In this document: positions 17,587-26,445 of the stretch, in pieces
Layout of the letters: each line of letters opens with the position of its first letter
Numbering within the stretch: position 1 is the first letter of the stretch
Assembly (NCBI RefSeq): GCF_035994945.1
Contig: NZ_CP108677.1
Span: 4,588,001 to 4,652,000, forward strand
Length of the DNA: 64,000 nt
Source: Streptomyces sp. NBC_01216
GTDB taxonomy: Bacteria > Actinomycetota > Actinomycetes > Streptomycetales > Streptomycetaceae
Reading direction: 5' to 3'
The notes under the pieces: generated by a model
Told to the model about the DNA's origin: nothing
Database searches by the model: none
What the model saw: the letters and a program-made list of their open reading frames with translations, nothing else
Program-made: the position numbers and the translations under genes

Positions 17587-19035
17587 GTGGCTACTCCTCC
17601 TGGAGGCGGCGGAGAGGTACCGCAGGCCGGGTACTACCCGGACCCGTCCATTCCCGGGTACATCCGGTACTGGAACGGGGCCGCCTGGGTTCCCGGGACG
17701 AGCAGGCCCGCGCCCGGGGACGGTGAGGCCCCGCCGGCCGCGCCCGCCTCCTCGATGCCCGCGGGACCCACACCGGCACCCGGCAGGGCGCCCGCTCCGA
17801 CGCCCTTCCCCGCTCCGGCACCCGTCCCCGCCCCGGCGCCCGCACCGGCCGTGGACGAGACCGGTCCCGTCTTCTTCGACGAGGAACCACTCGCCGGGAC
17901 GCGCTCCGCACCCGAGCCCGCCTCGGCATGGCAGGCGGACGCCTCCCGCCAGACAGGCTTCGGCGGCGACCGCGACCAGCGGGTCTCCTGGGGCTCACCC
18001 GAGGCCGACCCGAGGACCCCCGCGGCGCACCCCGGCCCGCTCGGCGCTCCGACGCCGGAGGAAGCGGCCCAGGACCACGGTCCGCGCGTCCCCGCCCAGG
18101 ACCCCCGGGCCGCCGTCCCACCGGAGGCACGGGCCGCCACGCCCGAGGCGCGCCCCGAACCCGCTCCCGCCGCCCGCCGGCCGGCGTCCTCGCCCGCCCG
18201 CCTCGGTGGCATGCCGGTGAGCCCTGCCCCGGCGGCCGATCCGACGGGCGGCGCGCTGCCCGGCGTACGGCAGCCCGCGCACCCCCGTCCACCCGGCGAC
18301 GGTGCCCTGAAGGGCCGTCCGGCGGGCGCGTCACCCTCCCCGGTGTCCCCCGCCCCGCAGACATCCCAGGCCCAGGCGTCCCCGGCGCCCGTCGCCACCG
18401 GGCCCGGTGGCGGCGCTCCCTCCTGGCCGCAGCAGGTGCACCAGCTCGCCCAGCCCGGCGCCCAGGCCCCGGCGGCCGGCTCCGATCAGCCCGCCCCGCC
18501 CTGGAAGCCGCCCGTCGAGGATCCGTTCCTCCAGGCCGCGCGCGCCCAGGCCGCCGCCCGTCCCGCCGGTCTGGGCAGGAGGCTGGCCGCCCGTCTGGTC
18601 GACACGCTCGTGTTCGGGGCGATCGCCGGAGGCGCCGCCTTCCCCTTCGTCACCCGGGCCGTCGACCACATCGACGCCAAGATCGAGGCGGCCAAGCAGA
18701 CCGGCACGACGGTGCAGGTGTGGCTTCTGGACGGCACCACCTCCGTCGACCTCGGGATCGCGCTCGCCCTGTTCCTGGTGCTGGGCGTCGTGTACGAGGC
18801 ACTGCCCACCGCACGCTGGGGCCGCACGCTGGGCAAGAAGCTCTGTGGCCTGGAGGTGCGGGACATCGAGGCCCACGAACCGCCGACCTTCGGTGCCGCG
18901 CTGCGCCGCTGGCTTGTCTACGGTGTCCTCGGGCTGCTCGTCCTCGGCGTGCTCAACGTGCTGTGGTGCCTCTTCGACCGTCCCTGGCGCCAGTGTTGGC
19001 ACGACAAGGCGGCCCGTACCTTCGTGGCCGGCTGA
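17587..19035 (+). CDS. DUF2510-RDD family membrane protein
   Basis: A 482-residue protein, GTG start after GGAGTCGGGGCA. Residues about 14-40 (AGYYPDPSIPGYIRYWNGAA) are a DUF2510 motif, a short Trp/Tyr-rich domain seen at the N-terminus of actinobacterial membrane proteins. Residues 45-330 are a Pro/Ala-rich disordered linker. The RDD domain follows at about 335-480: GLGRRLAARLVDTLVFGAIA (first helix with the R and D), two further hydrophobic helices, and WHDKAARTFVAG at the end, where RDD proteins carry a conserved HDKxAxT motif. Function is unknown; RDD proteins have been proposed as transporters or ion antiporters. A second RDD gene lies 440 bp downstream. Confidence 0.85.
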   Translation: MATPPGGGGEVPQAGYYPDPSIPGYIRYWNGAAWVPGTSRPAPGDGEAPPAAPASSMPAGPTPAPGRAPAPTPFPAPAPVPAPAPAPAVDETGPVFFDEEPLAGTRSAPEPASAWQADASRQTGFGGDRDQRVSWGSPEADPRTPAAHPGPLGAPTPEEAAQDHGPRVPAQDPRAAVPPEARAATPEARPEPAPAARRPASSPARLGGMPVSPAPAADPTGGALPGVRQPAHPRPPGDGALKGRPAGASPSPVSPAPQTSQAQASPAPVATGPGGGAPSWPQQVHQLAQPGAQAPAAGSDQPAPPWKPPVEDPFLQAARAQAAARPAGLGRRLAARLVDTLVFGAIAGGAAFPFVTRAVDHIDAKIEAAKQTGTTVQVWLLDGTTSVDLGIALALFLVLGVVYEALPTARWGRTLGKKLCGLEVRDIEAHEPPTFGAALRRWLVYGVLGLLVLGVLNVLWCLFDRPWRQCWHDKAARTFVAG

Positions 19036-19056
19036 CCGGGTGGCCGGGCCGTGTCA

Positions 19057-19099
19057 GCCTGTCGTCCGAAGGTCCCCTGACAGCTCTGAGCCGAGAGCC
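19057..19099 (+). repeat. Copy A of a two-copy intergenic structured element
   Basis: A 43-nt segment directly after the RDD gene that matches a segment at 27597-27640 with roughly 80% identity. It can fold as CTGTC/GACAG around a CCGAAGG-containing loop, then CTCT/AGAG around GAGCCG. See findings. Confidence 0.6.
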
Positions 19100-19149
19100 T
19101 GCCGGGTGCCTTTCGAGCGCGCGGGCGTCGGCTCGACGACGACCTTCGC

Positions 19150-19186
19150 GACCCCGCCGGGGTGACTCCGGGGCGACGGCGGGGTC
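19150..19186 (+). terminator. Probable terminator downstream of the first RDD gene
   Basis: A 10-bp stem, GACCCCGCCG with CGGCGGGGTC, and a 17-nt loop, followed by CTCCTT. It sits 115 bp after the RDD stop. Confidence 0.6.
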
Positions 19187-19475
19187 CTCCTTCGGGTCTT
19201 CCGTCCGCCGTCGCGCGTGCCCCCGGCCTTTGCCCCAGCCCCGGTCTTGGCCCCTGATCCGCCTTGGCCCCAGCCCCGCCGTCGTGCGTTCCGTCAGCAG
19301 CCGTACGTCCCCCGGCGGCTGACGCCGTGCACCCGTACGGTTCGGTCGAGAGAAGCCCCGGGGCGCGTCCCGTCGGCGGACCCCCGCCGTGGCCGGTGAC
19401 GAAGGCCCGTTCGGCGGTCCCCCGGACGGGCCGCGAATCTTTGCGGTGTCCCGGCCCCCGGGGTGCACTGCCCCC
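19187..19475. other. Intergenic remainder between the two RDD genes
   Basis: The whole gene-free stretch is 19036-19475. Besides the repeat and hairpin listed separately I see no gene in it. It must contain the promoter of the second RDD gene; the segment just before ATG 19476 (GGGGTGCACTGCCCCC) forms a short hairpin GGGGTGCACTGCCCC that may overlap the ribosome site. Confidence 0.4.
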
Positions 19476-20219
19476 ATGAGCAACGACCAGCCGACGTCCG
19501 GCCAGCCGCCCGAGGACGACCCGTTCCTCAAGAAGCCGCAGGACCCCACGCCGCCGTCGACGGGGCCGGGTTCCCCTTACGGGAGCGGGTCTCCCGAGGG
19601 CCGGCCGCCGGAGGGTCCGCCCCCCGAGGGGCCTCCCCCGGGGGGCCCGTACGGATCGCCGTACGACAACGCCCCGCCGCCCCCGCCCTCTGGGTCCCCC
19701 TACGGCGACGGGGGTGGCTACGGCCCTACCGATCCGCTCGCCGGGATGCCGCCGCTCGCCGATTCCGGACGGCGCATCCTCGCCCGCGTCATCGACTGGC
19801 TGATCATCGCCGTGCCGCTCGCGATCATCGGCATCCCGTTCGACGTCTACCAGCGGGCGACCGACAACAACGCCGACTTCGGCGACACCGTGAACAGTTT
19901 CAACGGGGGCAGTCAGCTCGTCTTCCAGCTCATCACCATCGTGGCGTATGTCGCCTACGACACCGTGATGAACGCCAAGGCTGGTCAGACCCTCGGCAAG
20001 AAGCTGCTGAAGCTGCGGGTCGCGATGCTCAACGACGGCTCCACGCCACCGATGAACGCCTCACTGATCCGCGCCGTCGTGCTCTGGCTCCCGGCGCTGA
20101 TCTGCTGCGCCTGCCTGTGGCCGCTGCTCCTGCTGATCCTGATCCTGGTCGACAAGCCCTTCAAGCAGGGTCTGCACGACAAGGCCGCCAAGACCGTGGT
20201 GGTGTCCGTCCCCCAGTAG
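19476..20219 (+). CDS. RDD family membrane protein
   Basis: A 247-residue protein starting MSNDQPTSGQPPEDDPFLKK. An N-terminal 100-residue Pro/Gly-rich region contains repeated EGPPPEGPP and GSPYG units. The RDD domain follows (about 105-245): LADSGRRILARVIDWLIIAV carries the R and D residues, two more helices include AYDTVMNAKAGQTLGKKLLK, and the C-terminus is FKQGLHDKAAKTVVVSVPQ. It shares architecture with the preceding RDD gene but lacks the DUF2510 motif, so the two probably arose by duplication. Substrate is unknown. Confidence 0.85.
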   Translation: MSNDQPTSGQPPEDDPFLKKPQDPTPPSTGPGSPYGSGSPEGRPPEGPPPEGPPPGGPYGSPYDNAPPPPPSGSPYGDGGGYGPTDPLAGMPPLADSGRRILARVIDWLIIAVPLAIIGIPFDVYQRATDNNADFGDTVNSFNGGSQLVFQLITIVAYVAYDTVMNAKAGQTLGKKLLKLRVAMLNDGSTPPMNASLIRAVVLWLPALICCACLWPLLLLILILVDKPFKQGLHDKAAKTVVVSVPQ

Positions 20220-20334
20220 TCGCGGGAGGCGGGGCCGCTCCTCGGCGGGGGCGGGACGCGCCGGTGTCTCGCGGGCGGAGCCGGGACGCCTGCCCGGCAC
20301 TCGGGGAGGACGGTAGGGAGCGAGGGCAGGGGAG

Positions 20335-20622
20335 TCAGGAACCGATCCGGGTCTCGGCCCCCGCGCCCGCGTGCACGGCCGGCACCCGGACCTCCTCGTC
20401 CGGGGTGCTCCGCGGGACGGGCACGGCCGTCATCGGGACGGCCGGTGTCCGACGCCGCGCGGGCATCGTGACCGCCACGAGCAGACCCGGAAGCAGTCCC
20501 GCCACGCAGATCACGGCGATCCCGAGCGTGGTCGTGGCGCGGGACAGCAGGAGCAGGGCGACGGTCGAGAAGACGACGGTGGCCGAACCGTAGGCGAGCT
20601 GTGCGGCGTTGGGACGCGGCAT
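20335..20622 (-). CDS. Small two-helix membrane protein
   Basis: A 95-residue protein, ATG at 20622. Two hydrophobic helices span about residues 8-26 (AYGSATVVFSTVALLLL) and 32-53 (LGIAVICVAGLLPGLLVAVT), followed by a basic patch (PARRRTP) and a disordered tail ending GAETRIGS. No family recognised. It faces the RDD gene convergently and is divergent from the M6 protease. Size and codon bias suit a real Streptomyces small membrane protein. Confidence 0.65.
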   Translation of the reverse strand: MPRPNAAQLAYGSATVVFSTVALLLLSRATTTLGIAVICVAGLLPGLLVAVTMPARRRTPAVPMTAVPVPRSTPDEEVRVPAVHAGAGAETRIGS

Positions 20623-21041
20623 GACGGGTACCGTCCTCGAAGCATCGGGTGCGTCGGTTGCATCGGTGGTGGATCGTCGGGGTCGCTCACGGCCACCGCG
20701 GAGCGGTGCCCCCTCGAACGACTCTACGACGGTGGATGCCCGAGAGGAACCGTTGGTAAGCGTGACCTAACCCACGGTACCGATGCACGGGGGGCGCATG
20801 GATTCACCGACTCCGCCAACCCGGCCGCGCAGTGCGCCGGTTACCCGTTCGGAAGTCGTTCGGGTGGCGTTCGGATATCGGGAAGGCGCTCCTGCATAGT
20901 GCAGTTGGCCTGTGCAAGTCAAGATCTGTCTTTTCTCGCGTAACTCCGGTCGAATGTCGTCACTTGTGACGCGCGACCCCGCCCGCGGACATCACCCCAC
21001 CTCCGGTTCGCGGAAACGGGCGCCGGGGAGGACAACATCAA
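20623..21041. other. Long divergent regulatory region upstream of the M6 protease
   Basis: 419 bp without a gene and visibly less GC-rich than its surroundings, with stretches such as CAAGTCAAGATCTGTCTTTT near 20915-20935. This A/T content suggests promoter DNA for the secreted protease and perhaps for the divergent small membrane protein. A clear dyad lies at 20958-20971. The protease ribosome site is GGGGAGGACAACATCAA before GTG 21042. Confidence 0.5.
20958..20971. promoter_or_regulatory. Perfect dyad CGTCAC-TT-GTGACG, possible operator
   Basis: Six-base arms with a 2-base spacer, 70 bp upstream of the M6 protease start. Its position fits an operator near the transcription start. The binding protein is not known. 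Confidence 0.4.
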
Positions 21042-23471
21042 GTGACCAACAGACGACGGGCGATCAGAGCGTCCGCAGTCGTCGTGGCGCTCGCGGCCAC
21101 CGCCGCCACCGCCTCGACCTTCACCACCGCCTGGGCGGGCAGCAACGCCCGGCTGAATCCGGCCGACGTCCGCCAGGACCCGGCACCGGGCAACGACGTG
21201 GACAAGACCACGGTCGACCACGACCTCGACGGCCCGTTCAGCAAGCAGCAGGAGGCGCAGCGCAAGGCCGCGCTCGAGCAGGTGCTGAGCGGCGAGTCCA
21301 AGGTCGAGCGCCGTGGGGGTTCCCAGGTCGTCAAGCTCGGCGCCAAGAAGTACGTCGAGCTGGGCCGCGAGAAGACCGACAAGATCTTCACGATCCTGGT
21401 CGAGTTCGGCGACAAGGTCGACAACACCACGATGGTGGACCGCGCCGACGACGACACGGACGAGCCGAAGCCGAAGTACGGCGGCACGCCCGGCCCCCTG
21501 CACAACCAGATAGCCCAGCCGGACCGTAAGAAGGACAACTCCACGGCCTGGCAGAAGGACTACGACCGCGCGCACTTCCAGGACCTGTACTTCGGTACCG
21601 GCAAGGACGCCAAGGGGAAGCCCAAGCAGTCGCTGAAGACCTACTACGAGCGCACCTCGTCCGGCCGTTACTCGGTCGACGGCGGCGTCTCCGACTGGGT
21701 CAAGGTCGAGTACAACGAGGCCCGTTACGGCTCGAACTACTGCGGCAACAGCAACTGCGCCAACGTCTGGGACGCCGTTCGTGACGGTGTCACGGCGTGG
21801 TCCGCGGACCAGAAGGCCAAGGGCCGCACCGACGCCCAGATCAAGGCCGACCTGGCGCAGTACGACCAGTGGGACCGGTACGACTTCGACGGCGACGGCA
21901 ACTTCAACGAGCCCGACGGGTACATCGACCACTTCCAGATCGTCCACGCGGGCGAGGACGAGTCGGCGGGCGGCGGCGTCCAGGGCGGCGACGCCCTGTG
22001 GGCCCACCGCTGGTACGCCTACGGCACCAACGCGGGCAAGACCGGCCCGGCGGACAACAAGGCCGGCGGCACCCAGATCGGCGACTCCGGCATCTGGGTC
22101 GGCGACTACACGATGCAGCCCGAGAACGGCGGCCTCGGCGTCTTCGCCCACGAGTACGGTCACGACCTCGGTCTGCCGGACCACTACGACACCGCCGGCG
22201 GCGAGAACTCGACCGGCTTCTGGACGCTCATGTCGTCCGGTTCGTGGCTCGGCGCGGGCAAGGACTCGATCGGCGACCTGCCCGGCGACATGAACGCCTG
22301 GGACAAGCTGCAGCTCGGCTGGCTCAACTACACCAAGGTGAGCAACACGCAGCGCGCCAAGAAGTCCACCCACACGCTGGGTGTGTCGGCGTACAACACC
22401 AAGCGCCCGCAGGCGCTGGTCGTCGAACTGCCGAAGAAGCAGGTCACCACCGAGGTCGTCCCGCCCGCCGAGGGCGCGACGCAGTGGTGGAGCGACATGG
22501 GTGACGACCTCAAGAACACCCTGACCCGATCCGTCGACCTGACCGGCAAGTCCTCCGCCTCCCTGGAGCTCCAGGGCTGGTACGACATCGAGCTGGACTA
22601 CGACTACCTCTACACCGAGGTGTCGACGGACGGCGGCTCCAACTGGAACGCCCTGGACGGCACCGCCGACGGTGTCGCCCTCCCGCGTGACGCGAGCGGC
22701 GCCCCGGCGCTGACCGACGTCTCCGGCACGCACAAGAAGCTGGTCTACCCGCTGGACGCCTACGCGGGCCAGAAGTTCGACCTCCGCTTCCGCTACCAGA
22801 CCGACGGCGGCGCGGGCGGCAAGGGCTTCACCGCCGACGACATCAAGCTGACCGCCGACGGTGCCGCCGTCTTCACGGACAACGCGGAGAACGGCGACAA
22901 CGGCTGGGTGGCCAAGGGCTTCTCGCGCGTCGGCGCGGGCTTCACGAAGGAGTACGAGCAGTACTACCTCGCGGAGAACCGTCAGTACGTCTCCTACGAC
23001 GCGACCCTCAAGGTCGGCCCGTACAACTTCGGTTTCACGGGTGACAAGTCGAGCTGGGTCGAGCACTACCCGTACCAGAACGGTCTGCTCATCTGGCTGT
23101 GGGACACCTCGCAGAAGGACAACAACACCTCGGTCCACCCGGGCCAGGGCCTCGTCCTTCCGATCGACGCCCACCCGACCCCGCTGAAGTGGGCCGACGG
23201 CACCCTGATGCGCAACCGCATCCAGTCCTACGACGCGCCGTTCGGCCGCTACCGGACCGACAGCATCACGCTGCACAAGGCGGGCGTCGCGGCGAAGGTC
23301 AGGTCGCAGTCCGGCAACCCGGTCTTCGACGACCGTCGTGGCACGTACTGGTACCAGGAGAACCCGCGGGCCGGCGTCAAGGTAACTGACACCAACACCA
23401 AGATCCGGGTCGTCAAGGAGCCGAAGAACGGCCAGACGATCAAGGTCCAGGTGGGTCCGTCCTCGAAGTAA
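21042..23471 (+). CDS. Secreted M6 metalloprotease, immune inhibitor A family
   Basis: An 809-residue secreted protease, GTG start after GGGGAGGACAAC. The signal peptide runs through AVVVALAATAATASTFTTAW to about residue 33. A propeptide follows to about residue 110, then the M6 catalytic domain with the zinc motif HEYGH at residues 370-374 in FAHEYGHDLGLPDHYD. Downstream are WTLMSSGSWLG, a typical M6 Met-turn region, and two beta-rich domains (about 480-640), one with the MAM/Ig-like YDIELDYDYLYTEVSTDGG. No membrane anchor or sortase signal is seen, so it should be freely secreted. In Bacillus, InhA degrades antibacterial peptides; in Streptomyces such enzymes serve as bulk extracellular proteases. 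Confidence 0.95.
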   Translation: MTNRRRAIRASAVVVALAATAATASTFTTAWAGSNARLNPADVRQDPAPGNDVDKTTVDHDLDGPFSKQQEAQRKAALEQVLSGESKVERRGGSQVVKLGAKKYVELGREKTDKIFTILVEFGDKVDNTTMVDRADDDTDEPKPKYGGTPGPLHNQIAQPDRKKDNSTAWQKDYDRAHFQDLYFGTGKDAKGKPKQSLKTYYERTSSGRYSVDGGVSDWVKVEYNEARYGSNYCGNSNCANVWDAVRDGVTAWSADQKAKGRTDAQIKADLAQYDQWDRYDFDGDGNFNEPDGYIDHFQIVHAGEDESAGGGVQGGDALWAHRWYAYGTNAGKTGPADNKAGGTQIGDSGIWVGDYTMQPENGGLGVFAHEYGHDLGLPDHYDTAGGENSTGFWTLMSSGSWLGAGKDSIGDLPGDMNAWDKLQLGWLNYTKVSNTQRAKKSTHTLGVSAYNTKRPQALVVELPKKQVTTEVVPPAEGATQWWSDMGDDLKNTLTRSVDLTGKSSASLELQGWYDIELDYDYLYTEVSTDGGSNWNALDGTADGVALPRDASGAPALTDVSGTHKKLVYPLDAYAGQKFDLRFRYQTDGGAGGKGFTADDIKLTADGAAVFTDNAENGDNGWVAKGFSRVGAGFTKEYEQYYLAENRQYVSYDATLKVGPYNFGFTGDKSSWVEHYPYQNGLLIWLWDTSQKDNNTSVHPGQGLVLPIDAHPTPLKWADGTLMRNRIQSYDAPFGRYRTDSITLHKAGVAAKVRSQSGNPVFDDRRGTYWYQENPRAGVKVTDTNTKIRVVKEPKNGQTIKVQVGPSSK

Positions 23472-23496
23472 TCTGCATCATTGCAGGTCAGAGCGT

Positions 23497-23532
23497 GATC
23501 GGCCGTCGCCCTCTAGCGGGCGGCGGCCGATC
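23497..23532 (+). terminator. Terminator of the M6 protease gene
   Basis: A 14-bp stem with one mismatch (GATCGGCCGTCGCC with GGCGGCGGCCGATC), 8-nt loop, followed by GTGTTT. It begins 25 bp after the protease stop. Confidence 0.8.
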
Positions 23533-23594
23533 GTGTTTAGGTGCGTCAGACGCATCTCTTATTGACAGTGAGTACACGGGGGAGTGGGATCGGC

Positions 23595-23897
23595 ATGCCC
23601 GGTGGAGGGTTCTGCAAGTTGCCAGGCGGAAGTGTCGTCGTCGCGATCGGGCTGCCCAGCCCGGCGGGCGACGGCGCCACGGTCCGCTTCCTGGTCCATG
23701 CCGCGAACCGGGCCCGCGCCCTGACCAGGCTGCGGAACCTGGGGCTGCGCGCCGTCTACCTCCGCGGGAACGCGGAGCCGCCGACCCCGGACGAGATAAC
23801 CGCCGTCCTGCACCACCCGGACGGGCTGCTGTGGCGGTCCACCCCGGGAGCGGCCCAGGAGCTGTGGCATCCGGTGCGGTCGCTGCCGACCGGCTGA
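23595..23897 (+). CDS. Small hypothetical protein
   Basis: A 100-residue protein starting MPGGGFCKLPGGSVVVAIGL, with GGGGGAG ten bases upstream; a GTG at 23568 in frame is an alternative start. Composition is soluble alpha/beta: VRFLVHAANRARALTRLRNLGLRAVYLRGNAEPP then a Trp-rich end (LLWRSTPGAAQELWHPVRSL). I do not recognise a family. It lies alone between the protease terminator and the convergent pncA, so there is no operon clue. High third-position GC supports coding. Confidence 0.65.
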   Translation: MPGGGFCKLPGGSVVVAIGLPSPAGDGATVRFLVHAANRARALTRLRNLGLRAVYLRGNAEPPTPDEITAVLHHPDGLLWRSTPGAAQELWHPVRSLPTG

Positions 23898-23942
23898 GCG
23901 ACCTCCGGGGTGGCCGGGGGATCGGGGTGGCGACAGGCTCTC

Positions 23943-24539
23943 TCAGACGGTCGGTGTCCCGGTCAGCTCGACCCCGGCGGCACGCAGCTCGCGCAGCGCC
24001 GACTCGGTCGTCCCCTCGGCCACCCCGGCGGTGAGGTCGAGCAGGACCCGCACCCGGAAGCCCTCGTGCGCCGCGTCCAGCGCCGTGGCCCGTACGCAGT
24101 GGTCCGTGGCGATCCCGACCACGTCGACCTCGCCCACCTCGCGCTCCCGCAGCCACGTCGCCAGTGTCACGCCGTTCTCGTCGCGCCCCTCGAAGCCGCT
24201 GTAGGCCGCCTCGTACGCGCCCTTGTCGAAGACCGCCTCGATCGCCCCGGAGGCGACCGCCGGCGCGAAGTTCGGATGGAAGCCGACCCCCTCGGTGCCC
24301 GCGACGCAGTGCACGGGCCAGGAGGTGACGTAGTCCGGCTCCCGGCCCTCCGGGGCGAAGTGGTCACCCGGGTCCACGTGGTGGTCCCGGGTGGCCACCA
24401 CGTGCCGGTACGCGGCCCCCGCCGTCTCGCCGACCAGGTCGGTGATGGCGGCGGCGACGTCCGCGCCCCCCTTCACCGCGAGGCTGCCGCCCTCGCAGAA
24501 GTCGTTCTGAACGTCCACAACGATCAATGCGCGGTGCAT
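23943..24539 (-). CDS. pncA: Nicotinamidase/pyrazinamidase
   Basis: A 198-residue isochorismatase-fold hydrolase that deamidates nicotinamide to nicotinate for NAD salvage. The catalytic triad is visible: D9 in VVDVQNDF, K106 in VFDKGAYE and C148 in GIATDHCVRATALDA, with the cis-peptide before the Cys. A metal site is formed by the D52/H54/H60 region (TRDHHVDPGDHF). It is transcribed in the same direction as, and 116 bp downstream of, pncB, so the two consecutive steps nicotinamide to nicotinate to NaMN are clustered. Confidence 0.95.
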   Translation of the reverse strand: MHRALIVVDVQNDFCEGGSLAVKGGADVAAAITDLVGETAGAAYRHVVATRDHHVDPGDHFAPEGREPDYVTSWPVHCVAGTEGVGFHPNFAPAVASGAIEAVFDKGAYEAAYSGFEGRDENGVTLATWLREREVGEVDVVGIATDHCVRATALDAAHEGFRVRVLLDLTAGVAEGTTESALRELRAAGVELTGTPTV

Positions 24540-24615
24540 GGCGGGTGTCCTTAGCCGGTGGGTGGGAGGCTGGTGTCGGAGGGCGGTCGGGGGACGGGTT
24601 CGAGCCTAGAGACTT

Positions 24616-24636
24616 CCCCCTCCGTTCGGGAGGGGG
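24616..24636 (-). terminator. Hairpin between pncB and pncA
   Basis: An 8-bp stem, CCCCCTCC with GGAGGGGG, and a 5-nt loop, 20 bp after the pncB stop. It may attenuate or end pncB transcription before pncA. Confidence 0.6.
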
Positions 24637-24655
24637 CCTTGCCCGGGGCGGGGTG

Positions 24656-26035
24656 CTAGCGGTATTCGGTCGGGAGCACCGGCTCGCCGCGGGACAGCTG
24701 GATCGCCGACATCGGCAGCCCGGCCCGCGCCGCGATGTGCCGCGACCTGGCAGCCTCCAGAGGTTCGCGGGCGACCACCTCGCCGCCCTTGACCAGCTCG
24801 ACCAGGAGCTGTCGGCCGACCAGCTCCGGCGGGACCTCGCCGGTGCCGATCACCTCCGCCTCGGCGGTACCGTCCGCGTCCGTCCGGCGCGCCGCCCACT
24901 TGCGTCCGCCGACCGATGCCTTGCCGCCCAGCGACTTCTTGGCGACCGCCGTCAGCGGCGCCCCCGGGTCGGCCGACGTGGCGCGGGCGACCAGCTTGTA
25001 GACCATCGAGCAGGTCGGGTGTCCGCTGCCGGTGACCAGCTGGGTCCCCACGCCGTACGCGTCGACCGGCGCGGCGGCCAGCGAGGCGATGGCGTACTCG
25101 TCCAGGTCCGAGGTGACCACGATCCTGGTGTTCCGGGCACCCAGGTCGTCGAGCTGGGCGCGCACCCGGTGGGCGACGAGGAGCAGGTCTCCCGAGTCGA
25201 TCCGAACGGCCCCGAGCGCCGGCCCGGCGACCTCCACGGCGGTGCGGACGGCCTCCGCCACGTCGTAGGTGTCGACGAGCAGGGTCGTCCCGCCGCCCAG
25301 GGAGTCGACCTGGGCGCGGAACGCGTCCCGCTCGTGGTCGTGCAGCAGGGTGAAGGCGTGCGCGGAGGTGCCGACGGTCGGGATGCCGTAGCGGAAGCCC
25401 GCCGCCAGGTCGGAGGTGGAGTCGAAGCCGCCGACGTAGGCGGCGCGGGAGGAGGCGACGGCGGCCAGCTCGTGGGTGCGGCGGGCGCCCATCTCGATGA
25501 GCCGCCGGCCGCCGGCCGCCGCCGACATCCGCGAGGCCGCGGCGGCGATGGCCGAGTCGTGGTTGAGGATGGAGAGGATCACCGTCTCCAGGAGCACGCA
25601 TTCCGCGAAGGAGCCCTCCACCCGCAGGACGGGGGAGCCGGGGAAGTACACCTCGCCCTCGGGGTAGCCCCAGATGTCGCCGGAGAAGCGGTGGTCGGCC
25701 AGCCACCGGAGCGTCGCCTCGTCGACGATGCCCGCCTCGCTCAGGAAGCCGAGCTGGTCCGGGTCGAAGCGGAAGTTCTCGACCGCGTCCAGGACGCGTC
25801 CGGTCCCGGCCACCACTCCGTAGCGTCGTCCCTCGGGCAGCCGGCGGGTGAAGACCTCGAAGACGGAGCGCCGGTCGGCTGTGCCGGCCCGCAGGGCCGC
25901 CTGGAGCATGGTCAGCTCGTACTGGTCGGTGAAGAGCGCGGTCGACGGCACGCCGACCCGTCGTCCGCCGTCCCCCTTGTGCCGGAGCGCGTCACGCGCG
26001 CCTTCTTCCTGGAGCCCAGGGTCCGCAGCGTTCAT
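24656..26035 (-). CDS. pncB: Nicotinate phosphoribosyltransferase
   Basis: A 459-residue enzyme that makes nicotinate mononucleotide from nicotinate, PRPP and ATP. Family landmarks are STALFTDQYELTMLQAALRA at the N-terminus, FSGDIWGYPEGEVYFPGSPV, the phosphoribosyl-binding region RIDSGDLLLVAHRVR and IVVTSDLDEYAIASL, and VDAYGVGTQLVTGSGHPT. The catalytic His region is near GARRTHELAAVASSRAAYVG. It is divergent from clpS across a 104-bp spacer, as in other actinobacteria, where clpS-DUF2017 and pncB adjoin. Confidence 0.95.
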   Translation of the reverse strand: MNAADPGLQEEGARDALRHKGDGGRRVGVPSTALFTDQYELTMLQAALRAGTADRRSVFEVFTRRLPEGRRYGVVAGTGRVLDAVENFRFDPDQLGFLSEAGIVDEATLRWLADHRFSGDIWGYPEGEVYFPGSPVLRVEGSFAECVLLETVILSILNHDSAIAAAASRMSAAAGGRRLIEMGARRTHELAAVASSRAAYVGGFDSTSDLAAGFRYGIPTVGTSAHAFTLLHDHERDAFRAQVDSLGGGTTLLVDTYDVAEAVRTAVEVAGPALGAVRIDSGDLLLVAHRVRAQLDDLGARNTRIVVTSDLDEYAIASLAAAPVDAYGVGTQLVTGSGHPTCSMVYKLVARATSADPGAPLTAVAKKSLGGKASVGGRKWAARRTDADGTAEAEVIGTGEVPPELVGRQLLVELVKGGEVVAREPLEAARSRHIAARAGLPMSAIQLSRGEPVLPTEYR

Positions 26036-26139
26036 GTCGGCGATGCTACCCCGAATACTCGTCAGAGTGACGATTTCTAAGGCCCGCGGTGTGACCCCCG
26101 TTTGTGCGACGGGCCACAGAGAGTGGCAGCATGGGGTGA

Positions 26140-26445
26140 GTGAGCGTCGCGCCTATTGAGATCGAACGCACGGAATCGGCAGAAGAGACCTTCGCCGTCG
26201 TCGAACCGGACGTGCCGTGGGTGACCCTCGTCCACAACGACCCCGTCAATCTGATGAGCTATGTGACCTACGTCTTCCAGGCGTACTTCGGTTACTCCAA
26301 GGACAAGGCGCACAAGCTGATGCTCGACGTGCACCACAAGGGCCGCGCGGTGGTGTCCAGCGGCACCCGTGAGGAGATGGAGCGGGACGTGCAGGCCATG
26401 CACGGCTACGGACTGTGGGCGACCCTCACGCAGGACCGCGGCTGA
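26140..26445 (+). CDS. clpS: ATP-dependent Clp protease adaptor ClpS
   Basis: A 101-residue adaptor that delivers N-degron substrates to ClpC/ClpA-ClpP. GTG start at 26140. The core reads [19 protein letters not shown] (the N-end-rule binding NDxxN region) and [20 protein letters not shown], ending in the expected alpha/beta fold. The stop overlaps the DUF2017 start by one base (TGATG), which indicates translational coupling. The acidic N-terminal extension ([19 protein letters not shown]) is usual for actinobacterial ClpS. Confidence 0.95.
   Translation: MSVAPIEIERTESAEETFAVVEPDVPWVTLVHNDPVNLMSYVTYVFQAYFGYSKDKAHKLMLDVHHKGRAVVSSGTREEMERDVQAMHGYGLWATLTQDRG

Noticed and set aside
24527..26080. 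A 517-codon plus-strand frame opposite pncB
   Set aside because: Antisense to a complete nicotinate phosphoribosyltransferase; no recognisable domain.
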